This document shows positions 43,662 to 52,070 of a DNA stretch of 64,000 bases, one piece after another. Source of the stretch: Gp13-AA77 sp035578005 (GTDB taxonomy: Bacteria > Acidobacteriota > Terriglobia > UBA7540). The notes beneath the pieces are model-generated. The model ran no database searches. It was not told the DNA's origin and was given only the letters and a program-made list of their open reading frames with translations. The stretch spans positions 9,508 through 73,507 of the forward strand of contig DATJYK010000465.1 of assembly GCA_035578005.1 (NCBI GenBank), read 5' to 3'. How positions within the stretch are numbered: position 1 is the first letter of the stretch; each line of letters starts with the position of its first letter. The translations under genes were made by a program, and so were the position numbers.

Positions 43662-44390
43662 TTAAGGCTGATTGTAGGAGGCCGTCGGGGGCGGCGGCGC
43701 GTAGTCCCGGCCATACAAGTTCTTGTGCTTGGCGAGTAAATCACCGGACTCGGCCAGGCGAATTTCTCCGAGCGAGAAGGACGCAGGCGAGATTTCTATT
43801 TCGTGGGAGAGGCTCTTTAGAGTCTCGGGAAGGCAGCGCTCAGCCCAGACGTTAAGCTGGTAGCGGCCTGGCAGCACGTTGTTGACGGCGAAATCGCCCG
43901 TGGCGGACGAAATGGCGTAGTAAGGAGACTGAGTGACGATTACCACCGCGCTCATCTGGGGATGAATGTTGCAAAAGATATAAGAAACCCCAGGCGAATT
44001 GAAAGCCACGGCGCGCGTGCTTCCGGCTTCATACAGCCCAAGGTCAAACCGCTTGCCGTCAAACAGCGAGAAGACGTTGTGAAAGAAGGGATCGTCATTG
44101 GGGAAGTCGACGACCGCGCCCAGCGGTACTACGAGGATATGAGGAACGAATCTCTTGTTCTTCTGCACCAGCCTGTAACGGGTGGGAGCTGCCGTGCCGG
44201 GAATCCTGGGCAACGCCGGGGTTGAGTTCGAGGGATTCAGCCAGATTACGGCATCGGAGCTGTTAGCGGCACGCCCCTTGATGGTCTCGAGAATCACGCG
44301 CCCCTTCACATTGACGGTCTGCGCCGCGAGACTGCAGCAGGCAAGCACCAGAACCGCCGGCAACAGCCAACACCTTTCAGTGTGAAGCAT
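43662..44390 (-). CDS. Secreted cupredoxin-like protein with carboxypeptidase-regulatory-like domain
   Basis: A 242-residue exported protein (signal WLLPAVLVLACCSLAAQ). A plastocyanin-like region (about 85-165) has candidate copper ligands His in FFHNVFSLF and Cys, His and Met in FCNIHPQMSAVV, a complete type 1 set. It is followed by a beta-sandwich carboxypeptidase-regulatory-like segment (GDFAVNNVLPGRYQLNVWAE). Located 66 bp downstream of the porin-like gene on the same strand, so probably cotranscribed. ATG 44390 is used; GTG 44399 is possible. Likely periplasmic electron or metal handling. Confidence 0.82.
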   Translation of the reverse strand: MLHTERCWLLPAVLVLACCSLAAQTVNVKGRVILETIKGRAANSSDAVIWLNPSNSTPALPRIPGTAAPTRYRLVQKNKRFVPHILVVPLGAVVDFPNDDPFFHNVFSLFDGKRFDLGLYEAGSTRAVAFNSPGVSYIFCNIHPQMSAVVIVTQSPYYAISSATGDFAVNNVLPGRYQLNVWAERCLPETLKSLSHEIEISPASFSLGEIRLAESGDLLAKHKNLYGRDYAPPPPTASYNQP

Positions 44391-44456
44391 ACCTTGCACC
44401 TTTCATATTCGCCGCCTTCACCGACCAGGGCACGCGCGGGACCTGTACCGGGTTTT

Positions 44457-46049
44457 CTAAAAGAGGGTCGCAGCGCTCAAACTCACCTGATTGGCCGTGA
44501 ATATTCCGGGTTGAGGCTCGGCCGTCCGCAGACGGCGATACTCTGCCGAGAACATCAGGTTCGACCGCAAGTGGTAAATGCCGTTCACAAACACACTTTG
44601 GTTCCTTCCAATCGGCGGACCGGAATAGCTGCCTCTCTGTGTGACATACTGCAGGTTCGCAGGGGTCGAGAAGTCTTGACCGAAGGCGCCGTTGAATTCG
44701 AGTTTCGTGAGCGGCATGAACTTCAACTGCGTCCAGCCACCCGTGGAACGCGATGGATGGACAGCCGTCTCGGGATAGACCGGTTCGCCATTGAACGCGA
44801 CGCTTTGGCCTTCGGCCGCGCCCAGCCCCCCGATAGCACGGCCCGTATAAAACTCTCCAGTCACGGAAAACCAGCGGCTGACCGGGACGGTCCAATCGGC
44901 GGTTGCCGCCCAGGCGTTGATGATGCGGCCGTACCCCCAATTCTGACGCGCGTAGTACCCGCCCACTCCAAAGGACAGAGGGTTGGTTTGTGAGCCTTGT
45001 CCCCACGCAACTCTGGCGGCGTACGCAGGCTGGCCTGAACTCTCCCCAGGTCCAGCAACCCGATAAGGCGAGCCCGACGGTACTTCGCCCGCCAGCGGGT
45101 CCATGATGCCGCCTTGAAGTGTGACGGTCGACCCGTCGGACGTATTGATGCGATGCTCGACGTAAGCCTGGGGAGTCCACTGCCAGAGGTTGCCCGAAGC
45201 GGCCAGCGCCGGATAGGCCACCGACGCCAGGGACGTGGGCGAGAGCGGCGAGAAGAACGGGCCGTACTGGCCGATCACCAATGACGTGTTCTGCCAGTCG
45301 AGTCGGAGTCCGGCGGTCCGCAGGCGCACCAAGCCGGAATTGACACCGCTCGGAGTCTGGGAAAAGCCACCGAAGAAGTCCATTCGAATATCGGCCTGGG
45401 TCTTGGCGCCCGCGATCTCGGGACCGAATACATCTAGACCCAAGACGGACTGACGCAGAGTCGCTCCTGTGCTGCCGTTGGGCGCCCCGGAGGCGCGGGC
45501 CGTGGCGTAGTCGGGGAGATCAAAGTTATTGGTCGCTCCCCGCGTGGAAAAAGCGTTGAAGAGCGCCATGCCGGAGAGCCTGACGCGATATTTTGAACCG
45601 CTTTCCACCTTCTTCTGATCTTGATCGGTGACCTCTGAACTCAGCAGTTGCTGCGCTTCCTCGAGTTTGGACACGCGCGCGTCGAGATGCGACCCCGCAC
45701 TCTCGCTGGCTTGCGAGGGGTTCCCCTCGGATGTTGGGGGAGCTTGCTTCGCTTCTCGCGCGGAGGCGAGATCGCCCTTGAGAGCCATCAGTTCTACCCG
45801 CGTCTGTCCCAATTCCTGCTTGAGCGCCTCAGCTTCGTTATGCGCCGCGGCGACGTCAGCGCGCATATCCCGCAGGGCTGAGCTGAGCTCCCGGATCTGC
45901 TGTTGAAGCTCACCGAGTGCAGGAGTGTCTGAGGTCGTCGGCACCGCCCGCGCTCCTGGCGGCGATTGCGGAGCAGCCGAAAGACTTACCGTCACGATAG
46001 CCAATATTGAGCTCAACGTGATCTTGACGATGGGAAGCAAGCGGCGCAT
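44457..46049 (-). CDS. Outer-membrane porin-like beta-barrel with coiled-coil N-terminus
   Basis: A 530-residue protein. Signal peptide (about 1-27), then a periplasmic coiled coil (about 45-145, with LGELQQQIRELSSALRDM), as in porins that anchor or trimerise through such coils. The rest alternates aromatic and polar residues in strands and ends in ...SAATLF, with a C-terminal Phe as in outer-membrane proteins. It resembles DcaP-like porins; the substrate is unknown. GGAGG sits 6 bases before ATG 46049. Confidence 0.8.
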   Translation of the reverse strand: MRRLLPIVKITLSSILAIVTVSLSAAPQSPPGARAVPTTSDTPALGELQQQIRELSSALRDMRADVAAAHNEAEALKQELGQTRVELMALKGDLASAREAKQAPPTSEGNPSQASESAGSHLDARVSKLEEAQQLLSSEVTDQDQKKVESGSKYRVRLSGMALFNAFSTRGATNNFDLPDYATARASGAPNGSTGATLRQSVLGLDVFGPEIAGAKTQADIRMDFFGGFSQTPSGVNSGLVRLRTAGLRLDWQNTSLVIGQYGPFFSPLSPTSLASVAYPALAASGNLWQWTPQAYVEHRINTSDGSTVTLQGGIMDPLAGEVPSGSPYRVAGPGESSGQPAYAARVAWGQGSQTNPLSFGVGGYYARQNWGYGRIINAWAATADWTVPVSRWFSVTGEFYTGRAIGGLGAAEGQSVAFNGEPVYPETAVHPSRSTGGWTQLKFMPLTKLEFNGAFGQDFSTPANLQYVTQRGSYSGPPIGRNQSVFVNGIYHLRSNLMFSAEYRRLRTAEPQPGIFTANQVSLSAATLF

Positions 46050-46495
46050 ATGCAACCTCCTTGAACCAACTGAGATCAGCGCTCTGCGGCATCACACGAC
46101 GATACGATTGAGCCACGGACAACCGGATGTCCATTCGAGAGGAAAAAGAATTCGCTCCCGGCCCAAAGCTGCCTTTTGCCCCGGGCAAGATTCAATCCTC
46201 TCTGGCGATTGTAATCGCACCCACCCACCCAAGGCTGTCCGTGACAAAAATTTTACAACTTTGGGAACCTCCGTTGACATAGGTGTCGCCAAAGTGCTCG
46301 ACACTTCCAGCAGGGGGAGGGCAAGGCCGAGCATGGACGGGGGCTTTTAGCCGCGCCACTTGAGTTAGCACACTTGCAGCATGGCCAACACGGCCACGCC
46401 GCGGCACCGCTTCCAGTACGTGCCCGGCTATGCTGTCACGTCCCGCTCTGTTCGGACCGTGGCTTCTCCACTTCTAGCTATAGGAGGAAGAACGT
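46050..46495. other. Divergent intergenic region, no gene seen
   Basis: About 445 bp between the leftward porin operon and the rightward beta-propeller gene. Should contain both promoters; none identified with confidence. Confidence 0.45.
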
Positions 46496-47566
46496 ATGAA
46501 AACGTTTCACCAACGCTTGAGCCATGTACTGATGGCGTTTGCCTTGCTAGCACTTATGGTAGGGCTGGCACCAAGGCCAGCCGCCGCGCAAGACGCCGTG
46601 ACGCAATACGCCATGTACGGTCTGGTGTCGAACATTGCAGGAAAGGCGATTTGGACGGATCCCAATCTCCAGAACCCCTGGGGCATCGCCAATTCGTCAT
46701 CAGGCCCGTTCTGGATCTCCGACCAGTTATCAGGACTATCTTCCTTTTACAATGGCAGCGGCAGCCCCTTCGGCACGATTACTGTGCCGGGGGCGGCCGG
46801 CAACCCACTCGGATCGCCGACCGGAATCGTTTACAACAGCAACAGTTCAAGCTTCCTCGTAACCCAGAATGGGATTTCAGGGTCGGCCGTCTTCATCTTT
46901 GACACTCTGGACGGAACCATCAGCGGCTGGAGTCCCGGCGTGAATCCATCGGAGGCGGTCGTAGCCGTTGACAACTCAGCCACGGACGCGATCTACACCG
47001 GTCTCGCCATTGCCACCAACAGCACCGGCACCTTTATTTTCGCCGCCGATAGCTGGAACAACGAAGTCGATATGTACGACGGAAACTTCAACCTGGTGAA
47101 GCACATCACTGATCCCACCATTCCAGCGGGCTTCACGCCTTTCAACGCCCAGACGATCAAGAACTACGTCTTCGTAACCTATGCCGCTGTCTCCGGCGGA
47201 CCGGGCGGTTACGTCGACATCTTCGATTTTTCGGGCAACTTTGTGAAGCGCTTTGCCTCGGGAGATCCATTAAACCAGCCTTGGGGCGTCGCATGGGCTC
47301 CGAAGAATTTCGGCCCCCAGAGCGGGACGATTCTGATCGGCAACAATGTCGACTCGGGCACCATCAACGCTTTTGATATCAACACGGGAGCGTTCAAGAG
47401 CCCTTTGATGGATCTCAATGGCAAGCCCCTCATCATCAACGGGCTCTGGGCAATAGAGTTCGGCGCCGGAGGCACCAATAACGGGCCCACCAACCAGCTG
47501 TTCTTTACCGCCGGGCCGAACGACGCCGAAGGGTTCTTTGGAGTTATCGCTCCAACGACGAAGTGA
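46496..47566 (+). CDS. TIGR03118-type secreted beta-propeller protein
   Basis: A 356-residue exported protein (signal about 1-31, ending APRPAAAQ). Repeated blade-like motifs (NPWGIANSSSGPFWISD, SPTGIVYNSN, YTGLAIAT...FAADSWNNEVDMYDGNFN, QPWGVAWAPKNFG, NGLWAIEFGAGG) define the TIGR03118 conserved hypothetical family, found in soil bacteria. Function unknown. AGGAGGAAGAACGT precedes the ATG. A GC-rich hairpin follows. Confidence 0.88.
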   Translation: MKTFHQRLSHVLMAFALLALMVGLAPRPAAAQDAVTQYAMYGLVSNIAGKAIWTDPNLQNPWGIANSSSGPFWISDQLSGLSSFYNGSGSPFGTITVPGAAGNPLGSPTGIVYNSNSSSFLVTQNGISGSAVFIFDTLDGTISGWSPGVNPSEAVVAVDNSATDAIYTGLAIATNSTGTFIFAADSWNNEVDMYDGNFNLVKHITDPTIPAGFTPFNAQTIKNYVFVTYAAVSGGPGGYVDIFDFSGNFVKRFASGDPLNQPWGVAWAPKNFGPQSGTILIGNNVDSGTINAFDINTGAFKSPLMDLNGKPLIINGLWAIEFGAGGTNNGPTNQLFFTAGPNDAEGFFGVIAPTTK

Positions 47567-47597
47567 TGTTGATCTTTTTCTGTTTTGATCTCCGGTG

Positions 47598-47618
47598 CCG
47601 GTGCCGCGAAGGCGCCGG
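47598..47618 (+). terminator. Possible terminator hairpin after the TIGR03118 gene
   Basis: CCGGTGCC and GGCGCCGG form an 8-bp stem (one G-U pair) with loop GCGAA, about 30 bp after the stop codon. No U-tract follows, so intrinsic termination is uncertain. Confidence 0.35.
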
Positions 47619-47719
47619 CTTTCGGAGCCTGATACGAAGTCTGCATCGCGGTATACTCGTATGAGCGGTGCCGCGCCGGACGGCTCCGGACCATCATTTC
47701 ACGGAAAGTTGAGGCACCC

Positions 47720-48421
47720 ATGCAAAGAATCTTGGCTATTGAAGATGACCGGCGAATTCATAAAATGTTGAAGCTCGCCTTCGAACCCGAAGGCTATTCC
47801 CTGGAAGTGGCCGCTGACGGGCCGACGGGGCTGGCCGCCTTTCGCAGCATCAAGCCCGCTGTGGTAATCCTGGATCTCATGCTTCCCAAGCTCTCGGGGC
47901 GGGAGGTCATTCGCGAGATTCGCAAAGAATCGCCGTCGCAGCCTGTAATCATTTTGAGCGCCGTTTCCGAGGAAGTGGATAAAGTTCTGCTTCTCGAACT
48001 CGGAGCCGACGACTACGTTACCAAGCCTTTCAGCCCCAAAGAGCTACTCGCGCGCGTCCGGGCGCTGACGCGAAGGGCGGAAAAGGCGCTGCCCAGTGAG
48101 CGCTACAGTTTCGCCGACATCCTGATTGACTTCCCGAAGATGGAAGTCATACGCGAGGGTCAAGTGGTGACGCTGACGCCTCACGAGTTTAAGACGCTGA
48201 AATACTTCACCGAGAATCCGGAGCGCGTCCTTTCGCGGGATGAGCTTCTGAACCAGGTGTGGGGCTACGAATGTTACCCGTCCACCCGCACAGTTGACAA
48301 TCACATTCTCCGGCTCCGCCAGAAGCTCGAGAGGGATCCCGTTAATCCCTCGCATTTTCGCACCGTCCACGGCGCGGGTTACAAATTCGTCCCTTTCCTG
48401 AGAAGCCAGGACGCTAGTTGA
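47720..48421 (+). CDS. OmpR/PhoB-family response regulator
   Basis: A 233-residue regulator. Receiver with ILAIEDDRRIHKML, acceptor Asp52 in VVILDLMLPKLSG and DYVTKPFSP. The winged helix carries LTPHEFKTLKYF, LLNQVWGYECYPSTRTVDNHI and GAGYKFVP. A kinase follows 31 bp downstream on the same strand, so they form an operon in the order regulator then sensor. Confidence 0.94.
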   Translation: MQRILAIEDDRRIHKMLKLAFEPEGYSLEVAADGPTGLAAFRSIKPAVVILDLMLPKLSGREVIREIRKESPSQPVIILSAVSEEVDKVLLLELGADDYVTKPFSPKELLARVRALTRRAEKALPSERYSFADILIDFPKMEVIREGQVVTLTPHEFKTLKYFTENPERVLSRDELLNQVWGYECYPSTRTVDNHILRLRQKLERDPVNPSHFRTVHGAGYKFVPFLRSQDAS

Positions 48422-48452
48422 CGAACGGGCGCAAGATTTAAGCTTGTCCACG

Positions 48453-50258
48453 ATGAGTGAACCCATCAGAGCCCGCCCCTGGTACTCAGAAATCAGCCGC
48501 CGCGGACGCCTGCGAACCAAATTCCTGCTCTCGCTGCTGGTAATCTCCGCCTCGTTGACCTGCTCGACCTTGCTGGTCGTGCGCCACCGCGTGCAGTTGC
48601 AAGTGCGCGAACAGATCCGCGAGGCGCTCGAAAGCTCGGTGGTGACCTTTCAGCACTTTCAGGGGCAGCGCGAGATCACGCTGGAGCGGTCGGCTGCGCT
48701 GCTGGCGAGTCTGCCCACCCTCAAGGCACTTATGACTTCGCACGACCCGCGGACCATTCAGGATGGTTCGACGGAACCGTGGCAAACCATCGGAAGCGAT
48801 CTCTTTGTGCTGGCGGACCGCGGCGGTCGGCTGATGTCCCTCCACGCCAATACTCCTGAGTTTTCCTTTATCGAAGCCCGTGATTTGCTGCAGCAATCGC
48901 TTCACAGCGATGCGTCGCGTGACTGGTGGTTCGGCGGAGGTCACCTCTTTCAGGTGTTTCTTCAGCCGATTTATTCGGGCGAGCCCTCGAACGGCGTCGA
49001 ACTGGGCGTTCTGGTGGTCGGATACGAGATCAACCGCCAGGTGGCGGCCGACGTGCGCCGGGTGGCTTCGAGCGAGGTCGCCTTTCGCTACGGTCCCAAC
49101 CTTGTGGCCAGCACGCTTGCCGCGCAGCAGAACGAAGAACTTAAGGCGCAGGCCTGGTTGCGGCCGGCGGCAGCAGGAGCTCCGCCGGTGGATATCGATC
49201 TCGGCCACGAGAGATTTCTGGCCACGTCTACGGACCTCGCGTCGCCCAGCGGACTTAGCGTGAGTCTGATTGTGCTCAAGTCTTACGATCAGGCTGCGGC
49301 CTTCGTTCAGAGCCTCAATCGCTGGCTGGCCGGGCTTGGTCTCGCCGCCATTTTGGCAGGCAGCCTCCTGGTTTACCTCATCTCTGACACGTTTACCCGC
49401 CCCTTGGCTCGACTGGTGGGCGGCGTGCACGCTCTCGAAAAGGGTGATTTCAATTATCCGCTCGAGGCCCGCGGGAACGACGAAGTGTCGGAACTGACCC
49501 ACTCGTTTGACCAGATGCGGCGCACCCTGCAAAACACCCAGCAGGAATTGCTCAATGCGGAGCGCCTGGCAACGATCGGACGCATGGCCAGTACCGTGTC
49601 CCACGATCTGCGGCATTCCCTCACGGCGATTTTGGCTTACGCCGAGTTTCTCTCGGAAAGGACCCTCCCCGAAAGTCGGCGCGTTGAGTATTACGAGGAG
49701 ATTCGGCAGGCCGTGAATCAGATGACGGACCAGTTGCGCGCTTTGCTGGAATTTTCGAAAGACAAGCTTGTTTACCGCCCCGTGCACGCGAGCGTTGCCG
49801 ACATTATTCACCATTCGATTCACACGGTTCGAGCGCGTCCGGAATTCCGCGGAATTCAGATCACGACTTCGTTTGAAAACGGGTGCGAGGGATGGTTTGA
49901 CGCCGGACGCATCGAAAGAGTGTTTCAGAACCTGCTCTTCAATGCCTGCGAGGCCGTGCCGCCGGAGGCCGGACGCATCGAGGTGAGCACGCGCCAAACT
50001 GCTGCCACGCTGGAAATTCGGGTGGCCGACAACGGTGGCGGCATCCCGGAGGAGATTCGCGCAACCGTCTTCCAGCCGTTCGTCACTTCGGGCAAGGACA
50101 ACGGCATCGGCCTTGGCTTGGCGGTGGTGCAGAAAATCGTCCAGGAGCATCACGGGGAAGTTGCCGTAGAACGCACCGGACGCGATGGCACCGTCATCCG
50201 CATCACGTTGCCTGCGGTTCCCTCGGGGAAAAAAGTAGTCAGCCAAAATCCCGCCTAA
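48453..50258 (+). CDS. Membrane sensor histidine kinase (Cache-like sensor, HAMP)
   Basis: A 601-residue kinase. Helix 1 (about 25-44), an exported dCache/PDC-like sensor domain (about 45-290), helix 2 (about 293-315, LGLAAILAGSLLVYLIS), and a HAMP segment (RPLARLVGGVHALEKGDF). HisKA follows with His384 in STVSHDLRHSLTAILAY, then HATPase motifs NACEAVP, DNGGGIPEEI and GIGLGLAVVQKIV. The VSHDLRHSLT box resembles NtrB-type kinases. ATG 48453 is chosen; TTG 48444 is in frame. Partner of the preceding regulator. Confidence 0.91.
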   Translation: MSEPIRARPWYSEISRRGRLRTKFLLSLLVISASLTCSTLLVVRHRVQLQVREQIREALESSVVTFQHFQGQREITLERSAALLASLPTLKALMTSHDPRTIQDGSTEPWQTIGSDLFVLADRGGRLMSLHANTPEFSFIEARDLLQQSLHSDASRDWWFGGGHLFQVFLQPIYSGEPSNGVELGVLVVGYEINRQVAADVRRVASSEVAFRYGPNLVASTLAAQQNEELKAQAWLRPAAAGAPPVDIDLGHERFLATSTDLASPSGLSVSLIVLKSYDQAAAFVQSLNRWLAGLGLAAILAGSLLVYLISDTFTRPLARLVGGVHALEKGDFNYPLEARGNDEVSELTHSFDQMRRTLQNTQQELLNAERLATIGRMASTVSHDLRHSLTAILAYAEFLSERTLPESRRVEYYEEIRQAVNQMTDQLRALLEFSKDKLVYRPVHASVADIIHHSIHTVRARPEFRGIQITTSFENGCEGWFDAGRIERVFQNLLFNACEAVPPEAGRIEVSTRQTAATLEIRVADNGGGIPEEIRATVFQPFVTSGKDNGIGLGLAVVQKIVQEHHGEVAVERTGRDGTVIRITLPAVPSGKKVVSQNPA

Positions 50259-50303
50259 GTCGTGCCGGGTTCAAGTGCGCGGTTGCCGGCTCGCTCTCGG
50301 TTC

Positions 50304-51290
50304 CTACGCCTTCGGGTGCGCCTTATCGTAGACCTCGATCAACTTCTGGATAGACACCTGGGTGTACTTCTGGGTGGTCGAAAGGCTGACGTGACCCAGC
50401 ATCTCCTGAATCGCCCGCAGGTCCGCACCCTCCGCCAGCAAGTGCGAAGCGAAGGCGTGGCGCAATCCGTGCGGGCTCACGCGCACCTTGGGACCGTACA
50501 GTCGCACGTATTTCTTGACCAGGCGATCCACCGAGCGCGTCGTTAGCCGCCGGCCGCGCGCGTTTAGAAACAAAGCCTGGCCGCTGGTCTTGTTGTCCAC
50601 CAGGATACGCTCCCGCACCGGAAAATACTCTTCCAGCGCCTGGGCCGCCTTGCTCCCGAAGGGCACCATTCGCTCCTTGCGGCCTTTGCCGCGGACAAGT
50701 ACAAGCTTGTCACCAAAGTTCGCGCTGCGAAGGTCGAGCCCCGCAAGCTCGCTCACCCGCAAACCTGACGCATAGAGCAGTTCAAGAATGGCCCTGTCGC
50801 GCTTCATCATGGGCTCGCCCTGCGGTGCTGCCTCGGCAAGCCGGTCAAGCAGGTTGTTCGTCTGCTCTTCGGTCATGATCCGCGGCACCTTTTTGGGGAG
50901 CTTCGGACTGGCGAGCCCCACGCAGGGGCTGGTTTGAAGCACGCCGTCGCGCACCAGGAATTTGAAGAAAGCCCGAATGGAGGAAAGCTTGCGTGCGATG
51001 GACGTCTTCTGCTTCTGATTCTGAAACAAGGAGGCGAGGTAGGCTCGAATCTGGAGGGCATCGATCGCGGAGACGTCCACCGCTCGAGCGTCCTGCGGGC
51101 CATCGGAGGGTGGATTACTTTCGGCGGGCCCACCAGGCGTCGCAGGAACACTCGCGTCTGCGGAGCCTGCGGACCGCGTCAGAAAGTCGTGAAACTGGTG
51201 GAGGTCACTCACATAATTGCGAATGGTATGCGGTGACGCGTTGCGCTCGTACTGCAAGTAGCGGACGTACCGGTCAATGAGTTCATTCAT
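50304..51290 (-). CDS. xerC: Tyrosine recombinase XerC
   Basis: A 328-residue site-specific recombinase expected to resolve chromosome dimers at dif with XerD. The N-terminal SAM-like core-binding domain (about 1-130) holds an unusual Ala/Pro/Ser-rich insertion (about 42-72). The catalytic domain has Arg in YASGLRVSEL, His and Arg in HGLRHAFASHLL, His in LGHVSLSTTQ and the nucleophile Tyr in KYTQV. ATG 51290; a 131-bp hairpin element lies 16 bp upstream of it and may affect its expression. Confidence 0.9.
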   Translation of the reverse strand: MNELIDRYVRYLQYERNASPHTIRNYVSDLHQFHDFLTRSAGSADASVPATPGGPAESNPPSDGPQDARAVDVSAIDALQIRAYLASLFQNQKQKTSIARKLSSIRAFFKFLVRDGVLQTSPCVGLASPKLPKKVPRIMTEEQTNNLLDRLAEAAPQGEPMMKRDRAILELLYASGLRVSELAGLDLRSANFGDKLVLVRGKGRKERMVPFGSKAAQALEEYFPVRERILVDNKTSGQALFLNARGRRLTTRSVDRLVKKYVRLYGPKVRVSPHGLRHAFASHLLAEGADLRAIQEMLGHVSLSTTQKYTQVSIQKLIEVYDKAHPKA

Positions 51291-51305
51291 GGTCAAAAGG
51301 CATCC

Positions 51306-51436
51306 TGGGAGCGCGGGCGTTTCGCCCGCCAGTTCGAAATTCGAAAATCGAAATTAGAAACTCGATCCTCCCAGCCTCGAGTTTCGATTTTCTAGTTTCG
51401 AATTTCGAAGCGGCGGCTGAGACGCCCGCGCTCCCA
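51306..51436. repeat. 131-bp hairpin element upstream of xerC
   Basis: Perfect 15-bp terminal inverted repeats TGGGAGCGCGGGCGT (51306-51320) and complement (51422-51436). A second long inverted repeat of TTCGAAATTCGAAA type pairs 51333-51365 with about 51375-51407. The whole element could fold into one long stem. AT-rich core and GC-rich ends give a MITE-like look. Confidence 0.75.
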
Positions 51437-51451
51437 GATTCTCTCACAGGG

Positions 51452-52069
51452 TCAGCCTGCCCGGAGACGCGGCAGCAGGCGGCCGGTGCGCTGCTGATAG
51501 CGCCGATATTCGTCCCCGAACTGGCCAATCAGCATCCCTTCCTCGCGCCGGATACGCTCGAAGAACATGAGCATGCGCCCGGCACACAACACCATGAAGA
51601 GCCAATTGGCCGACATCACGGCCGCGGCAAGGAGGAAGAAGAAAAGCACACTGTACATCGGGTGCCTGATGCGCCGGTAGACGCCCGTCGTAATCAACTG
51701 GTGACCTTCCTGAAGCTCGAGATAAGCGGACCAGAATCGGCCAAGTTGGCGATGGACTTTGATGAGTGCCAGAAGGCTGACGATCCCGAAGCCGAGTCCC
51801 GCCCACCGCCAAGCGTCGGGGATGGCGACGTGGCTCCAGGCGACGCTCGGCGGGTATGCGGCGTACAGTGCGACCACAATTCCCATCGCAAAGACCAGGG
51901 CAGCGTGGACCACGAAGTTCAACCTGCCCTCGCGCCGGAAAGAGTCGCGTTTGACGGAGGTGTACGCTCCTTGATGGGGCCGGGCCTTGCGCCCAAAGTA
52001 GACTTGGATGAAGGGCGCAAGAGCCGAGAGCGCGACCAAACCGATTCTGAAAGGGATCTCGTCACCCAT
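51452..52069 (-). CDS. Isoprenylcysteine carboxyl methyltransferase-like membrane protein
   Basis: A 205-residue membrane protein with about four to five helices. The C-terminal GVYRRIRHPMYSVLFFF and EEGMLIGQFGDEYRRYQQRTGRLLP motifs define the ICMT/PEMT methyltransferase fold, where they bind SAM. Bacterial members act on lipids or unknown small molecules, not prenylated proteins. Stop codon of folP and this start are adjacent (1 bp apart), so it is the second gene of a folP operon. Confidence 0.85.
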   Translation of the reverse strand: MGDEIPFRIGLVALSALAPFIQVYFGRKARPHQGAYTSVKRDSFRREGRLNFVVHAALVFAMGIVVALYAAYPPSVAWSHVAIPDAWRWAGLGFGIVSLLALIKVHRQLGRFWSAYLELQEGHQLITTGVYRRIRHPMYSVLFFFLLAAAVMSANWLFMVLCAGRMLMFFERIRREEGMLIGQFGDEYRRYQQRTGRLLPRLRAG

Positions 52070-52070
52070 G

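Noticed and set aside
42332..43744. 470-residue open frame opposite the MetE-like gene
   Set aside because: Shadow frame with no recognisable domain.
48486..50246. 586-residue open frame opposite the sensor kinase
   Set aside because: No domain, shadow composition; the plus-strand kinase is complete.
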